Source of the DNA: an uncultured bacterium
GTDB lineage: Bacteria > Bacteroidota > Bacteroidia > Chitinophagales > Chitinophagaceae
DNA: 6,632 nt
Direction of reading: 5' to 3'
NCBI GenBank assembly: GCA_903957405.1
Contig: CAJBPC010000116.1
Coordinates: 1 to 6,632 of the forward strand
The notes beneath the pieces were generated by a model that searched no databases, was not told where the DNA came from, and saw only the letters and a list, made by a program, of their open reading frames with translations. Shown here in pieces: positions 1-5,952 of this stretch (its first letter is position 1; each line of letters opens with the position of its first letter). A program made the translations under genes and the position numbers.

Positions 1-2
1 AA

Positions 3-320
3 AAAGTCGAAGATGTCATCAAGTTCAGCGAGATGAAATTCAATTTTGGCAAGATCAAGCAAGGCGTTCCCGTGACCCATGATTTCGCCTTCACCAACAT
101 CAGTGAAACCCCCGTGATCATCGAGAATGCCACGGCATCCTGCGGTTGCACCACTCCTGCCTGGCCGCAACAGCCCGTCATGACCGGCAAGACCGACAAG
201 ATCAAGGCTGGATACAATGCCGCTGCTGCGGGCGCATTCGAGAAAGGCATCTTGGTAAAAGTGAAAGGAATCGACATCCCATTCGAGATCAAGATCACCG
301 GAGAAGTCGTACCGAACTGA
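3..320 (+). CDS. DUF1573 domain protein, 3' part (5' end outside window)
   Basis: This is the C-terminal part of a DUF1573 protein. The frame is open from the left edge (first full codon at position 3) to TGA at 318-320, so the true start lies upstream; the ATG at 33 is internal, because the residues before it (VEDVIKFSE) continue the domain. Visible hallmarks are the opening strand FNFGKIKQG, the strand HDFAFTN, the SCGCT motif followed by PAWPQQP, and a late strand run ending in FEIKITGEV. DUF1573 is an immunoglobulin-like beta-sandwich family common in exported Bacteroidota proteins, with no biochemical function that I can state. A signal peptide would be expected in the missing N-terminus. 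The gene appears to end in its own hairpin terminator, so it is not joined to anything downstream. The family call is firm; the role is unknown. Confidence 0.85.
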   Translation, partial: KVEDVIKFSEMKFNFGKIKQGVPVTHDFAFTNISETPVIIENATASCGCTTPAWPQQPVMTGKTDKIKAGYNAAAAGAFEKGILVKVKGIDIPFEIKITGEVVPN

Positions 321-333
321 TTCTGTCGGTTTG

Positions 334-364
334 CACATGATCATACTGATTCCGGATCGATGTG
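334..364 (+). other. imperfect inverted repeat before the terminator
   Basis: CACAT-GATC at 334-342 can pair with GATC-g-ATGTG at 355-364, giving about nine pairs with one bulged G and a 12-base loop. It sits in the 3' untranslated region just before the terminator hairpin. It could be an mRNA 3'-end structure or chance; there is no support beyond the pairing. Confidence 0.2.
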
Positions 365-366
365 AG

Positions 367-396
367 AGGCCCCTTGTCCCCGACATGGGGCCTTTT
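367..396 (+). terminator. Rho-independent terminator of the DUF1573 gene
   Basis: The stem AGGCCCC (367-373) pairs perfectly with GGGGCCT (387-393) around a 13-base loop, and a T run (393-396) follows. An inner CCCC/GGGG pairing (378-381 with 387-390) is a competing fold. It lies 46 bases after the DUF1573 stop. Its T run overlaps the stop codon of the convergent minus-strand gene (TAA complement at 395-397), so the same hairpin forms at the 3' end of that mRNA. On the minus strand it is followed by CTCTCACA, a poor U tract, so termination there should be weaker. Confidence 0.65.
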
Positions 397-1519
397 ACAT
401 TCGGGCATGCTGGATGAACACTTCCCGCACCTGCTTCGGGTCGTTGATGATCTCGTAAAACTCCCTGACATAATCCCATGCCTCCTTCCGGGTTCGGCGG
501 TCAAGCCCTTTCATATCCATGATCATCGACCGGATGGATTGTTCATGAAGCTTGAACAATCCGATCGCGGCGTCCAGTTCTGTTTTCGTGCGCGGATACC
601 CCCGATAGACCCGCACGGTGACGGACTCAATACCGAGGCTTTCTTCCGGAACCGCATAGGATGCGTTGACAAATCCGCAGTAATCAAAATCATAAGGAAC
701 GGCAATCGGATAAGACATCGAGTCTTTCTTCGGGGAGATCAGTTTGACATTATGCTTCGCGGAAACCGACCAGTCGGTATTTCCGATCATGTACTGGAAA
801 AGTGCGATCAATGTCATTTGGCGTCTGTGGGTCATTTCTGCATGCGGCACTTTGATGTCGGTCTCCCGGCTATCGTTTCGTTTCGCCATGTCATCGACAT
901 CTTCAATGATGAAACCGGGTTGTATCAGGGGACGGCGGTTTCCTTCGCTGTCGGTGAATCGCATCGTCAGCAGCCTCACTTTGAAGCTCTTTTCCGTGAG
1001 CAGGCTGAATATCCGATAGGCCAGATACTCTTTGAGGACAAGCATATCGTATGCATGTCCTTCTCTGCAGGAAGTGACGACCTTGAGTTTCCCCTTGAAT
1101 GCGGAAGATGCGTCGGGATGCGTCTGAAAGTCGAGCATGACAGAAGGCATTTGACAATTCTCCCTGCGGTATTCCCCCCTTGCGCGCAATTCGATGTCCT
1201 CCCGTATGACCGAGCTATCCGGCAGCACAAGACGAATGGTAGCGGCTTGCAGTTCGCCCTTGTCGGCTTTTCGCAGAAGTCGGCGCATATCGGTTTCCAC
1301 ATCCAGCTCCAGCGGTTCATCGCCGCCGAAGAGCCAGTTGTCCTTTTCTCCCTTCGGTTGCGGCTTTTCCCCATCGCTGTTTTTTTTCTTTTTTTCGGTC
1401 AGGGACGAGGCGGTATCGGCTTTAGCGTGTTGAGCGCAGACGGCTTCCGTGTTGATCAGCAGCATCGTCGCCACCAATACAAGATAGACTATGGATATGC
1501 CTGCGGCCTTCAGTATCAT
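395..1519 (-). CDS. predicted exported CotH-like (kinase-fold) protein
   Basis: The product is 374 residues. The N-terminus is a signal peptide: Lys4, a hydrophobic stretch at about 8-22, and a likely signal peptidase I site at AVCA|Q (26-30). A charged low-complexity linker follows (41-60, Lys/Glu rich, encoded by an A7-G-A8 tract). The rest resembles the CotH/HipA type of atypical kinase: a strand-rich segment with LRARGEYRR (111-119), a helix and strand block ending in GFIIEDVDD (202-210), which resembles the CotH 'G-Y-l-E-id' step, then FQYMIGNTDWS (241-251), HNVKL (256-260) and VPYDFDY (274-280). By analogy Asp249 and Asn257 would be catalytic-loop residues, and Asp277/Asp279 metal ligands. 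The ATG at 1519 places the signal peptide correctly; GGAAGAGG lies about a dozen bases upstream. The gene stands alone, divergent from the aminotransferase. The assignment rests on motif resemblance only; substrate and activity are unknown. Confidence 0.55.
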   Translation of the reverse strand: MILKAAGISIVYLVLVATMLLINTEAVCAQHAKADTASSLTEKKKKNSDGEKPQPKGEKDNWLFGGDEPLELDVETDMRRLLRKADKGELQAATIRLVLPDSSVIREDIELRARGEYRRENCQMPSVMLDFQTHPDASSAFKGKLKVVTSCREGHAYDMLVLKEYLAYRIFSLLTEKSFKVRLLTMRFTDSEGNRRPLIQPGFIIEDVDDMAKRNDSRETDIKVPHAEMTHRRQMTLIALFQYMIGNTDWSVSAKHNVKLISPKKDSMSYPIAVPYDFDYCGFVNASYAVPEESLGIESVTVRVYRGYPRTKTELDAAIGLFKLHEQSIRSMIMDMKGLDRRTRKEAWDYVREFYEIINDPKQVREVFIQHARM

Positions 1520-1564
1520 GACGCGAAATTGCCTCTTCCGTCTTCCCCAGCCAATGACCGGCTA

Positions 1565-1580
1565 CATGACGGTCGTCATG
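1565..1580. promoter_or_regulatory. inverted repeat in divergent intergenic region, possible operator
   Basis: CATGAC (1565-1570) and GTCATG (1575-1580) are perfect inverted arms around GGTC. A second, overlapping pairing exists between GACCG (1556-1560) and CGGTC (1570-1574). The site lies between the divergent secreted-protein and aminotransferase genes, 24 bases upstream of the TTG element of the aminotransferase promoter. A dimeric regulator could bind here and affect both genes, but no regulator is encoded nearby and the repeat could be chance. Confidence 0.3.
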
Positions 1581-1604
1581 CATTTCCGAAGTAGGCAGAA
1601 CGAC

Positions 1605-1635
1605 TTGGAAGGATAGGCCAATCAGTCTACTTTTG
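1605..1635 (+). promoter_or_regulatory. Bacteroidota-type promoter of the aminotransferase gene
   Basis: TTG at 1605-1607 and TACTTTTG at 1628-1635, separated by 20 bases, match the Bacteroidota housekeeping consensus (TTTG, 19-20 bases, TAnnTTTG); the -7 box is a full match. Transcription would begin about 4-7 bases after the box, at or within a few bases of the ATG at 1640. The mRNA would then be leaderless or nearly so, in line with the lack of a Shine-Dalgarno sequence. Confidence 0.6.
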
Positions 1636-1639
1636 TCCT

Positions 1640-2833
1640 ATGCCACAGATATCCCAACGCGGCCTGCATATGCCGTCATCCCCCATCCGGAAGCTCGTGC
1701 CGTTCGCAGAAGCCGCCAAAAAGAAAGGTATAAAAGTGTACCATCTCAACATCGGTCAGCCTGACATCGAGACTCCGCCGGCGATGTTCGATGCTATCCG
1801 GCATGCTGACATCAAGGTATTAGAATACAGCCACAGTGCCGGCAACGAGAGTTATCGCGTGAAGCTCAAGGAGTATTACAAGACGGTGGGGATCGATGTC
1901 GATCCCGGTCAGATCATGATCACGACGGGCGGCAGTGAGGCGATCATCTTCGCGTTCATGAGCTGCCTCAATCCGGGCGACGAAGTCATCATTCCTGAAC
2001 CATTCTATGCAAACTACAACGGGTTCGCCGTGATGGCAGGCATCAAGGTGGTGCCGATAACATCCGGCATCGAAACGGGATTCGCACTCCCCCCTATCGA
2101 GGAATTCGAGCAGGTCATCACACCGCGCACAAAAGGCATCGTCATTTGCAACCCGAACAACCCGACGGGATACCTGTACAGTTCCGCCGAGATGGAGCAT
2201 CTGCGCACGATCTGTCTGCGACACGACCTATACCTTTTTTCGGATGAGGCTTACCGTGAGTTCTGCTATGGCGGGACACACCTTAGTGCCATGCAGCTGG
2301 AAGGCATGGAGCAACACGTGGTATTGATGGACACCATATCCAAGCGCTACTCTGCATGCGGTGCCCGCATCGGTGCGCTCGTCACAAAAAACAAGGCGTT
2401 GTATGACACCGCGATGAAATTCGCACAGGCGCGCCTCAGCCCACCCGGACTTGCGCAGATCATGGCGGAAGCGGCAGTGGATCTGCCCGGTGATTATTTC
2501 GACAAACCCAAGGCCGAATATCAGGCAAGGCGTGATCTTTTGGTACAGCGGCTCAATGCGATGCCTGATGTGTACTGTCCAAATCCGGGCGGGGCTTTCT
2601 ATGCGATCGCAAGGCTTCCGATAGATGACAGTGATGTGTTTTGTCAGTGGTTGCTCGAGTCGTTCTCATTCGAAGGACAGACGGTGATGCTTGCCCCGGC
2701 GACAGGATTCTACGGAACACCCGGTCTGGGAAAGCACGAAGTGAGGCTTGCCTATGTCCTCAACCTCGAAGCGATCGGCCATGCGATGGACTGCCTGGAA
2801 GCGGCATTGAAAACATATCCCGGAAGGATCTGA
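1640..2833 (+). CDS. class I/II PLP-dependent aminotransferase (aspartate aminotransferase-like)
   Basis: This 397-residue fold-type I aminotransferase has the normal family length. It transfers an amino group between an amino acid and a 2-oxo acid through pyridoxal phosphate in the cytoplasm; the closest familiar subgroup is the aspartate/aromatic aminotransferases. Visible landmarks are LNIGQPD (36-42), TGGSEA (96-101, cofactor phosphate region), NPNNPTG (171-177, with Asn174 expected near the PLP ring), SDEAY (201-205, with Asp202 expected to pair with the pyridine nitrogen), Lys235 in DTISKRYSACGARIG (Schiff-base lysine) and Arg369 in HEVRLAY (substrate carboxylate). All key residues are present. 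The ATG at 1640 is preferred over the one at 1670 because MPQIS...MPSSPIRKL is the usual N-terminus of this family in Bacteroidota. The gene appears to be monocistronic, with its own promoter immediately upstream. The exact substrate cannot be read from the sequence. Confidence 0.92.
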   Translation: MPQISQRGLHMPSSPIRKLVPFAEAAKKKGIKVYHLNIGQPDIETPPAMFDAIRHADIKVLEYSHSAGNESYRVKLKEYYKTVGIDVDPGQIMITTGGSEAIIFAFMSCLNPGDEVIIPEPFYANYNGFAVMAGIKVVPITSGIETGFALPPIEEFEQVITPRTKGIVICNPNNPTGYLYSSAEMEHLRTICLRHDLYLFSDEAYREFCYGGTHLSAMQLEGMEQHVVLMDTISKRYSACGARIGALVTKNKALYDTAMKFAQARLSPPGLAQIMAEAAVDLPGDYFDKPKAEYQARRDLLVQRLNAMPDVYCPNPGGAFYAIARLPIDDSDVFCQWLLESFSFEGQTVMLAPATGFYGTPGLGKHEVRLAYVLNLEAIGHAMDCLEAALKTYPGRI

Positions 2834-2955
2834 CGTCTGGGGGTCGGAACGGGCCTTGGAGAAGCATGCGGGTGAAAACGAATGCAAACATGCGTGTTCA
2901 TGCCTGATCCCAACCACAAGTATGGTTGTAAAAAGTCCGTCCCATTGCCATCGTG

Positions 2956-3005
2956 GCCACCCCCAATGATCCACTGCTGTTCCGTTCGGGTGGCAAAAGT
3001 TTTTT
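2956..3005 (+). terminator. possible terminator downstream of the aminotransferase
   Basis: GCCACCC (2956-2962) pairs perfectly with GGGTGGC (2988-2994) across a 25-base loop, and T6 (3000-3005) follows five bases after the stem. The long loop and displaced T run make it a weak candidate. It is the best one in the 232-bp gap (2834-3065). I see no gene there, and no recognisable -33/-7 promoter pair for the next gene. Confidence 0.35.
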
Positions 3006-3065
3006 CTGAATGCAGTCATCCGCAGCGCAATCCCGCATTTCCTCCGCATGTCATAAATCCCTCAA

Positions 3066-4184
3066 ATGAGAAATACCCATTTCAAACACCACCTGCTTTT
3101 CATCCTTCGACTCAGCTGCCTGATTTTTCTCGTTGGCGCCTGTGATCCATCAATGGCGCAGGATGGTGCGACCGACCTTTCTCAGAGGATCCGATTCAGG
3201 AGGTTGTCGGATGAGCCATTCGTGCCCCGAACGGGCAATACATTTCACAGTGTCCTTGTGGCGAACCCTGCCGTGGCTGCATTCAAAGGGAAACTGTACT
3301 TCATCTTCCGAGGGCAGGATGAGGGAGGTAAGGACCAGATTGGGATGTGGACGACCCCGCTGCGCGGCGCAGATGGCATCCATTGGAAAACCCATCACAG
3401 GAATCTGATCATCCCGGTATCGAAGGAGGCAAACGCGCCGGACAACAACCATGTCCTCGATCCGGCAGTCGTCGTGAGGGTGGACTCCTTGTACGTCTAT
3501 TACACGGGAAAAGCGATTCACAGGGATCCGGATCATTCGATCAACCTCTCCGTCAGCGGTGACGGGAAGACCTTCCACAAATCCCACGTGAATCCCATCA
3601 TCAGCAAGGCCATCGCACCGGAAGTCGTCGTGCACAAGGGGCTGACCCATATGTTCTACCAACGGCTTCATCCGGACGGCTACTGGGAAGTGTATGCGGC
3701 AACAAGCAGCAACGGCATCGATTTCGACACCGCACAGGAACGAAAAGTCTTCGAACCGTCTCGAAAAGCGGGAGCCTTCGATGCATTCAGCGTTGCGACC
3801 GTCCGCATCTTCAGGGAAGGCGAGCATTACTACATGACCTATGCCGCATGCAGGCGGTACATGGATTATCCTGAGAGCATCGGACTTGCCAGGAGCAAGG
3901 ATCTGATCCACTGGGAGCGGTACGCACATAACCCCATATTCACCAGAGGTGAGGCCGGCAGCTGGGATGAAGGTGCATTGTGGTTCCCGACCGTCAGGAA
4001 GTTCGGAGACCGGTACGTCATGTGGTATGAGGGTGCCGGAACGGGCCTTGCAGCGACAGATGATTTCTCCCGAAAAGCCTCTGCAGAAGCCAGGGAAAAA
4101 GAATACGGCGGGTACCTGAAGACTTCATTTTCGCAGATAGGGATGGCGGTCTTTGACGGCAGTTTCCGTGCGCTTTTCAAGTGA
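3066..4184 (+). CDS. lipoprotein with GH43/GH130-like five-bladed beta-propeller
   Basis: This 372-residue protein is probably a surface or periplasmic glycosidase. A hydrophobic segment (10-24) ends in the lipobox VGA-Cys26, predicting signal peptidase II cleavage and lipid anchoring. The remainder shows a repeating blade pattern, 'P-x-V ... g-x-l-Y-x-x-Y-x-g', as in GH43, GH130 and related five-bladed propellers: ANPAVAAFKGKLYFIF (66-81), LDPAVVVRVDSLYVYY (131-146), APEVVVHKGLTHMFY (184-198), FSVATVRIFREGEHYYMTY (241-259) and FPTVRKFGDRYVMWY (307-321). Family-like turns SSNGIDF (214-220) and SKDLIHWE (277-284), followed by NPIF, support this. Asp132 and Glu186 fall where acidic catalytic residues occur in GH43, but blade one has Asn67 instead of the usual Asp. 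No SusC/SusD or other carbohydrate genes adjoin it, so the substrate is unknown. A binding protein or a pseudoenzyme remains possible. Confidence 0.75.
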   Translation: MRNTHFKHHLLFILRLSCLIFLVGACDPSMAQDGATDLSQRIRFRRLSDEPFVPRTGNTFHSVLVANPAVAAFKGKLYFIFRGQDEGGKDQIGMWTTPLRGADGIHWKTHHRNLIIPVSKEANAPDNNHVLDPAVVVRVDSLYVYYTGKAIHRDPDHSINLSVSGDGKTFHKSHVNPIISKAIAPEVVVHKGLTHMFYQRLHPDGYWEVYAATSSNGIDFDTAQERKVFEPSRKAGAFDAFSVATVRIFREGEHYYMTYAACRRYMDYPESIGLARSKDLIHWERYAHNPIFTRGEAGSWDEGALWFPTVRKFGDRYVMWYEGAGTGLAATDDFSRKASAEAREKEYGGYLKTSFSQIGMAVFDGSFRALFK

Positions 4185-4281
4185 TTTTTTGTTACGTCAT
4201 CCTGCTGTTCGCAAGATGTTCGAGTGCGCCTTTCTGCTCAAATGAAATCGCCTGTGGGATATTCATGCGATACACCAAGCG

Positions 4282-4311
4282 TTGATATTCGGAAATCCCC
4301 CTTTAATTTCG
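4282..4311 (+). promoter_or_regulatory. Bacteroidota-type promoter of the DUF3817 gene
   Basis: TTG at 4282-4284 lies 19 bases before TAATTTCG (4304-4311), which matches TAnnTTTG at five of six defined positions. Initiation would fall at roughly 4315-4318, at or next to the ATG at 4317. This supports that ATG as the start rather than the upstream one at 4224, and again predicts a leaderless or nearly leaderless mRNA. The rest of the gap 4185-4316 shows nothing I can name. Confidence 0.45.
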
Positions 4312-4316
4312 CAGAC

Positions 4317-4613
4317 ATGAAAACTCCCTTGTCCAGATTGCGCGTTGTCGGAGATATCGAAGGTGTATCCTACCTTCTCTTGCTCGGGGTGGCCATGCCC
4401 TTGAAGTACCTGGCCGGAATGCCCCGGGCCGTGAGCCTGGCCGGTGGAATCCACGGTATCCTTTTTGTGGCGTTCATGATCACCCTTGTGGATGTTTGGC
4501 GCAGGTCGGGATGGTCGTTCCTGAAGGTGTTGATGGCTTTTGTATCCTCACTGGTTCCTTTCGGCACATTTATCCTAAGCCGGCAGATACGCAAGGAAGA
4601 ACGCGCAATTTGA
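4317..4613 (+). CDS. DUF3817 family small membrane protein
   Basis: This 98-residue integral membrane protein has about three hydrophobic segments (roughly 15-27, 41-62 and 68-87). It carries the DUF3817 signature: an Arg-rich N-terminal end (SRLRVVGDIEG), the conserved Glu in EGVSYLLLL (15-23), AMPLKY (26-31), GGIHGILF (43-50) and a late PFGTF (81-85), ending in a short charged tail. The family has no established biochemical role that I know of. An ATG at 4224 would add 31 residues, but these look unlike the family and would lie upstream of and across the promoter, so the start at 4317 is chosen; the homology begins at MKTPLSRLR. The stop is 33 bp from the helicase start and in the same reading frame, so co-transcription with the helicase is likely. 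Confidence 0.85.
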   Translation: MKTPLSRLRVVGDIEGVSYLLLLGVAMPLKYLAGMPRAVSLAGGIHGILFVAFMITLVDVWRRSGWSFLKVLMAFVSSLVPFGTFILSRQIRKEERAI

Positions 4614-4646
4614 CCTATCTTTACTTACATTCAACCAGAAATTCTT

Positions 4647-5873
4647 TTGAAGTTCACCGATTTCAATTTCCACGAAAGTTTACAGGAAGGCATCATGTCG
4701 AGCGGATGGGAAGATGCCACTCCCATCCAGGAGCAGGTCATCCCCATGATCCTTGAAGGCCGCGACATCATAGCATCGGCGCAGACGGGCACGGGTAAGA
4801 CCGGGGCTTTTCTGTTACCCATCCTCCAGAAACTCATCACCGGTTCTTCGTCGGACCACCACATCAACGCACTCATCATCGTACCCACGAGGGAGCTGGC
4901 GGTGCAGATCAGTGGTCAATTGGACGGCCTGACTTATTTCACCGATGTCAGTTCGATCGCTGTTTACGGCGGCGGAGATGGCAGTTCTTTCGTCCAGGAG
5001 AAGTCAGCCCTTTCGAAAGGAGCCGATATCGTCGTCAGCACCCCCGGCAAACTGATATCCCATATCAATATGGGGTATGTCAAGTTGAAGGAGTTGTCAT
5101 ATCTGATCCTTGACGAAGCCGACCGCATGCTTGACATGGGTTTTCACGACGACATCATGCGGATCATTTCGAGCATTCCGGAGAACAGGCAAACCCTGCT
5201 TTTTTCCGCGACGATGCCGTCAAAGATCCGCACCCTCGCCCAGAAGATCCTTAAGAATCCCGCCGAGGTGAACATTGCCATTTCCCGGCCACCGGAACGC
5301 ATCAAGCAGGAGGCGTTCATCATCTATGAAACACAGAAGAACCCTCTCGTGAAACTGCTTCTGAAGCGCAGTACGTTCAAATCAATCCTCATATTCTGTT
5401 CGAAGAAGCTCAGCGTGAAGCAACTCACGCGGGAACTGAAACGGGCGGGCTTCAATGCCGAAGAGATCCACTCCGACCTGGAACAATCGCAGCGGGAAGA
5501 GGTTCTCCGTCAATTCTCCAGCAAACACCTGCCAATCCTCGTGGCCACGGACATCCTCAGCCGGGGCATAGATATCGACCAGATCGAACTGGTCATCAAC
5601 TATGACGTTCCGCATGACGGTGAGGATTATGTTCACCGGATAGGTCGTACCGCAAGGGCGGAGACTGATGGAACGGCATACACATTCGTAACGGAAAAAG
5701 AACAAAACAAGATGGCCCAGATCGAGAAACTGATCGGGCGCGAAGTACCGAAGTCAAAAGTACCCGATGAACTCGGACCCGTACCGAGCTACCAGCCAAG
5801 GGAGAGACGATCATCCGGTGGTGGAGGTGGCAATGGCGGCGGCGGTGGCCGCAGGAAGCCGTTCAGAAGATGA
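4647..5873 (+). CDS. DEAD-box ATP-dependent RNA helicase
   Basis: This 408-residue cytoplasmic RNA helicase of the RhlE/SrmB/CsdA-like group unwinds short RNA duplexes using ATP, usually in ribosome assembly, RNA turnover or cold adaptation. All motifs are intact: Q motif with upstream Phe and TPIQEQ (25-30), I AQTGTGKT (45-52), Ia PTRELA (80-85), GG at 108-110, Ib TPGK (132-135), II DEAD (156-159), III SAT (187-189), IV ILIFC (247-251), V RGIDID (306-311) and VI HRIGRTAR (330-337). The C-terminal tail (386-408) is a short basic Gly-rich RNA-binding extension with two G5 runs. The start is taken as TTG at 4647, because MKFTDFNF supplies the conserved aromatic residues before the Q motif; there is no ATG in frame between the preceding stop (4611) and Met17. 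TATCTTTA (4616-4623) resembles a -7 box but has no TTG partner. A specific gene symbol cannot be justified. Confidence 0.95.
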   Translation: MKFTDFNFHESLQEGIMSSGWEDATPIQEQVIPMILEGRDIIASAQTGTGKTGAFLLPILQKLITGSSSDHHINALIIVPTRELAVQISGQLDGLTYFTDVSSIAVYGGGDGSSFVQEKSALSKGADIVVSTPGKLISHINMGYVKLKELSYLILDEADRMLDMGFHDDIMRIISSIPENRQTLLFSATMPSKIRTLAQKILKNPAEVNIAISRPPERIKQEAFIIYETQKNPLVKLLLKRSTFKSILIFCSKKLSVKQLTRELKRAGFNAEEIHSDLEQSQREEVLRQFSSKHLPILVATDILSRGIDIDQIELVINYDVPHDGEDYVHRIGRTARAETDGTAYTFVTEKEQNKMAQIEKLIGREVPKSKVPDELGPVPSYQPRERRSSGGGGGNGGGGGRRKPFRR

Positions 5874-5894
5874 TGACGATCTTATAATCAACAT

Positions 5895-5935
5895 AAAAAA
5901 AATGCAGCGCCGACCCTGGACGCTGCATTTTTTTT
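5895..5935. terminator. bidirectional Rho-independent terminator
   Basis: A8-TGCAGCG (5895-5909) pairs perfectly with CGCTGCA-T8 (5921-5935), giving a 15-bp stem with an 11-base loop, with a U tract on either strand. It lies 21 bases after the helicase stop and 17 bases from the stop of the convergent DsbA-like gene, so it serves both genes. This is the strongest terminator in the window. Confidence 0.92.
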
Positions 5936-5952
5936 CCCCGAATCGCAGGGCG

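Noticed and set aside
362..1594. A 410-codon plus-strand open frame covering the secreted-protein gene
   Set aside because: It is antisense to the 395-1519 gene, which has a clear signal peptide and family-like motifs. The plus-strand translation is rich in His, Arg, Cys and Phe with no recognisable domain, as is typical of a shadow frame, despite being the longer of the two.
2845..2858. A 14-base exact repeat (cggaacgggccttg) also found at 4037-4050
   Set aside because: A single pair of this length in a window this size is not very improbable; one copy is inside coding sequence and there is no array or mobile-element context.
2911..2928. Small hairpin CAACCA-N6-TGGTTG after the aminotransferase
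   Set aside because: The 6-bp stem lacks a U tract on the plus strand, and on the minus strand the T run is on the wrong side, so it does not make a terminator.
3150..3929. A 259-codon minus-strand open frame within the propeller gene
   Set aside because: It is antisense to a protein with a lipobox and five matching blade motifs; the translation shows no domain.
4156..4190. ACGG/CCGT mini-stem followed later by T6 at the end of the propeller gene
   Set aside because: A 4-bp stem too far from the T run; not a credible terminator.
4224..4316. N-terminal extension of the DUF3817 gene from an upstream ATG
   Set aside because: The 31 extra residues do not look like the family, and a promoter candidate lies within this stretch.
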